Origin: Rheinheimera mangrovi
Lineage (GTDB): Bacteria; Pseudomonadota; Gammaproteobacteria; Enterobacterales; Alteromonadaceae
Direction of reading: 5' to 3'
NCBI RefSeq assembly: GCF_003990335.1
Contig: NZ_CP034683.1
Location: 2,432,501 to 2,496,500 of the forward strand
Length of the DNA stretch: 64,000 nt
Position 1 is the stretch's first letter, and each line of letters begins with the position of its first letter. Position numbers and translations under genes: made by a program. Of the stretch, positions 62,050-64,000 are shown one piece after another. A model generated the notes under the pieces. That model saw nothing but the letters and a program-made list of their open reading frames with translations, was not told the DNA's origin and searched no databases.

Positions 62050-62846
62050 TGGCTAAGGATCAAATCAACAACGCCGTGGATCAACAGCAGATACAGTACA
62101 AATCAGGCATGACCAGACGGGATTCGTTAAAACTAATGATGGCCTTAGCCGCCAGTACTCTGTTACCTGCAGTATTAACTGGCTGTGACAGCGCGCCGGT
62201 CAGCAAGACGGATACCGGCGCAGAAGCGGCCAAAACGACCTCTGAACATTGGCCTGAACTGAAGTTATCCCCTATCACAGCAACTGGTTATGGCAAAGAT
62301 CCAAACTTAATTCTGCCACCCGCATCACCATGGCCTTTGACCTTAACTCAGGCGCAACTGACTTTAGTGGCCGTGCTTGCAGATATTCTGGTACCCCGTG
62401 AAGGCGCTGTGCCCAGTGCTTCTGAAGTGCATGTGCCTGCGGTGGTCGATGAATGGGTCAGTGCGCCTTACGAGCGTCAGCAACAAGACAGAGTTACTAT
62501 TTTGTCGGCTCTGGCCTGGATAGACGACGAAGCGCAGATGCGTTTTAGTAAAACTTTTGTCGCGCTCACTAAAGTGCAGCAAAAAGCCATAATGGATGAC
62601 ATCGCCTTTGACACAGCCGAAACTCCGGCTCAGTTTAAACGCATAGCCTCAGCCTTTGGCCGTTTCCGCAGTCTGGTTCTGGCCGCCTTTTTCTGTACGC
62701 CTGAAGGCACAAAAGACATAGGTTATGTGGGTAATGTGCCTATAGGCGGTGATTATCCTGGCCCGACTAAAGAGGCTTATGCTCATTTAGATAAAGTATT
62801 GGCGGATTTGGGTTTGACTGAATACGCCTACCCTATTCAGACATGA
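62049..62846 (+). CDS. gluconate 2-dehydrogenase subunit 3 family, Tat-exported small subunit
   Basis: A 265-residue protein with a twin-arginine signal (MTRRDSLKLMMALAAS), a lipoprotein-like Cys after LTGC, and the gluconate 2-dehydrogenase subunit 3 fold. It partners the GMC protein and carries it to the periplasm. ATG 62049 is chosen; the TTG at 62046 shares the previous stop region. No cytochrome c electron acceptor gene is visible directly downstream, where an unrelated small gene and an IS lie. Confidence 0.85.
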   Translation: MAKDQINNAVDQQQIQYKSGMTRRDSLKLMMALAASTLLPAVLTGCDSAPVSKTDTGAEAAKTTSEHWPELKLSPITATGYGKDPNLILPPASPWPLTLTQAQLTLVAVLADILVPREGAVPSASEVHVPAVVDEWVSAPYERQQQDRVTILSALAWIDDEAQMRFSKTFVALTKVQQKAIMDDIAFDTAETPAQFKRIASAFGRFRSLVLAAFFCTPEGTKDIGYVGNVPIGGDYPGPTKEAYAHLDKVLADLGLTEYAYPIQT

Positions 62847-62877
62847 TGTAGCAACTTGGTACCCAAATTACCTTTAT

Positions 62878-62898
62878 GGGCGACCTTTAGGGTCGTCC
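62878..62898. repeat. hairpin after the dehydrogenase operon
   Basis: GGGCGACC-TTTA-GGGTCGTCC pairs with one G-T. It lies 30 bases after the small subunit stop. No T-run follows, so its terminator activity is uncertain. Confidence 0.4.
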
Positions 62899-62995
62899 AC
62901 AAAGGTATTAGATTGGAATGGTCTGATTTAGATGGCTGCCTTGGTAATTACCGGCTTAAAGCTTGGAAAGCGCTCATCAATGTTACGGTCTTAAA

Positions 62996-63319
62996 TTAGG
63001 GGGAAAGTTTTTTTCCATGAATAACATAATGAATGCTACTTTCTAGTGCATCAGATACTATTATAGTGTCACCAAAGTTTTCATAATCTGCTTCTGTCAA
63101 ACCATAGCCATTTTTCTCAGTGCTTGTTATAAACATCAATCCGGTCACAGTCTTTTTATTAAATTTAAAACCAAAGCGAAGGGCATATCTTCCATAAATA
63201 CTCTTCGTAATTCCAACTTGATGTATCTTTGAGACTTCTGCGATAAAACCAAGTGTAAAATCAACCTTGCTTTTCTTGTCACTCAACTGGCGGTAAATTT
63301 CAAAGAAACGATGATACAT
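62996..63319 (-). CDS. small hypothetical protein, 5' end probably lost to an IS
   Basis: A 107-residue frame from ATG 63319 to TAA 62996. The sequence (YHRFFEIYRQLSDKKSKVDF start, mixed strands and helices) has no recognised domain. The frame is open upstream to about 63385, coding a plausible extension (DLKHSEFNPQQTDKQFWE) without a start codon before the IS end. I read the gene as truncated by the second IS3 element, with the missing 5' part outside the window or deleted. Confidence 0.55.
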   Translation of the reverse strand: MYHRFFEIYRQLSDKKSKVDFTLGFIAEVSKIHQVGITKSIYGRYALRFGFKFNKKTVTGLMFITSTEKNGYGLTEADYENFGDTIIVSDALESSIHYVIHGKKLSP

Positions 63320-63448
63320 TTCCCAAAATTGTTTATCTGTTTGCTGCGGATTAAATTCAGAATGTTTTAAGTCCTGTGGTAATCATCCCTTAAATTAACT
63401 GACGCTAAAAGTAGAATTTTCTCGTAATATAAACGCAGGAGATTCTGC

Positions 63449-63715
63449 ATGAAAACATCAAAATTTAGTGACAGCCAAATCCTGGCAATTTTAAAACAAG
63501 CGGAAGCTGGAGCTCCGGTTCCCGAACTCTGCCGTGAGCACGGTATGAGTTCGGCCACCTTTTACAAATGGCGCGCCAAATTTGGCGGCATGGATGCATC
63601 CATGATGGCCCGGCTTAAAGAGCTGGAGGCGGAAAATGCCCGGCTGAAAAAGATGTACGCCGAAGAACGGCTCAAAGCCGAAATCCTCAAAGAGGCCATC
63701 GAAAAAAAGTGGTAA
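63449..63715 (+). CDS. IS3-family transposase OrfA (second element)
   Basis: An 88-residue OrfA with helix-turn-helix (SDSQILAILKQAEAG, and PELCREHGMSSATFYKWR near residue 29) and a C-terminal leucine zipper. AGGAG precedes the ATG. A canonical slip site A AAA AAG at 63703-63709 lies just before its stop. Confidence 0.92.
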   Translation: MKTSKFSDSQILAILKQAEAGAPVPELCREHGMSSATFYKWRAKFGGMDASMMARLKELEAENARLKKMYAEERLKAEILKEAIEKKW

Positions 63716-64000
63716 AGCCGTCGCGCCGACGGGAATTGGCGCAAAAGGCGGTGCGCGAGAAATCCATTTCTGTCACATTGGCCTGTGCGGTGTTTAGCAT
63801 CAGTGAAACCTGCTACCGCTATCAGGCCCGTCTGAGGGATGAGAACGCGGAAATTGCGGACTGGCTGCTGCGCTTAACCTCCACTTACCGGAGTTGGGGC
63901 TTTGGCATGTGTTTCTATTACCTGCGTAATGTGAAACGCTTTGGCTGGAACCATAAACGTGTGCTGCGGATTTACCGCGAGCTGGAGCTGAACTTAAGGA
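63709..64000 (+). CDS. IS3-family transposase OrfB, N-terminal part (truncated by window)
   Basis: The frame -1 to OrfA starts at or before GTG 63709 and reads VVKPSRRRELAQKAV, then VTLACAVFSISETCYRYQAR and a Trp/Gly-rich stretch (WGFGMCFYYLRN), continuing off the window edge. It is most likely translated as an OrfAB fusion by slippage at 63703-63709. Confidence 0.9.
   Translation, partial: MVKPSRRRELAQKAVREKSISVTLACAVFSISETCYRYQARLRDENAEIADWLLRLTSTYRSWGFGMCFYYLRNVKRFGWNHKRVLRIYRELELNLR

Larger units (their letters stand above)
63375..64000 (+). mobile_element. second IS3-family element, left part (partial)
   Basis: An IS3-family element different from the first one, with OrfA and the start of OrfB. 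The left end is estimated near 63375 (TGTGGTAATC) from the break in the adjacent gene; the right end is outside the window so the inverted repeat cannot be matched. Confidence 0.7.

Noticed and set aside
1..64000. CRISPR array or tRNA/rRNA genes
   Set aside because: No regularly spaced direct repeats with unique spacers, and no tRNA-like or rRNA sequence was seen by reading the window.

Overview
The window reads as a chromosomal segment of a gammaproteobacterium of the Rheinheimera/Pararheinheimera type (Alteromonadales/Chromatiales border). This rests on the housekeeping set (metG beside apbC, dcd, hrpA, sbcB, rlmI), moderate GC content, a resident PER-type class A beta-lactamase and REP-like hairpins between genes. 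The assignment is inferred from gene content; no rRNA gene is present to confirm it.

Positions 1-20424 (minus strand) hold a long, tightly packed operon for a contractile injection system of the extracellular type (eCIS; Afp/PVC/MAC/AlgoCIS relatives). In transcription order it encodes a DUF4255 tail terminator, a conserved unknown protein, a single sheath, two tube-type proteins, a 55-residue DUF5908 protein, a LysM baseplate hub protein, a VgrG-like spike, a PAAR tip, a gp25-like wedge, two large baseplate proteins (J-like and its partner), a tape measure protein, an Ala/Ser/Thr-rich protein with a duplicated beta domain, and the first codons of a further gene. No AAA+ ATPase, fibre or recognisable toxin is visible, so the cluster probably continues beyond position 1. 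The J-like protein carries a large Ala-rich insertion plus a membrane-segment-like stretch, which is unusual.

Positions 20829-21975 (plus strand, divergent from the eCIS operon) hold three small genes of unknown function: a low-complexity protein with three exact 13-residue GNEPP repeats, a multi-pass membrane protein and a membrane-anchored coiled-coil protein. An unknown 211-residue protein follows on the opposite strand.

Positions 23006-26458 contain an ABC exporter, a glutathione S-transferase-like gene and a PER-type beta-lactamase. The gst and abct genes are the ones found next to blaPER on mobile resistance elements, but here they lie among ordinary genes with no mobile element. This looks like the ancestral chromosomal locus or a close relative of it.

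Positions 26536-53000 are core and semi-core genes: DUF3300 protein, EamA exporter, dcd, apbC, metG, MFS and MATE transporters, quinone oxidoreductase, rlmI, YceI, an LprI/MliC-type protein, PilZ, two response regulators, hrpA, a CBS-pair protein, an isoaspartyl peptidase, an endonuclease I with an extra C-terminal domain, a deaminase and sbcB. Several intergenic hairpin repeats are interspersed.

Positions 53065-64000 are more accessory: a lipoprotein, a ccdAB toxin-antitoxin pair, an esterase whose 5' end is interrupted by a complete IS3-family element (56019-57247), a second alpha/beta hydrolase, a two-domain thioredoxin-like protein, and a three-gene operon (DUF1080 protein, GMC oxidoreductase, Tat-exported small subunit) that fits oxidation and cleavage of disaccharides or glycosides through 3-keto intermediates. 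A second IS3-family element begins near 63375 and runs off the window, apparently truncating a small gene.
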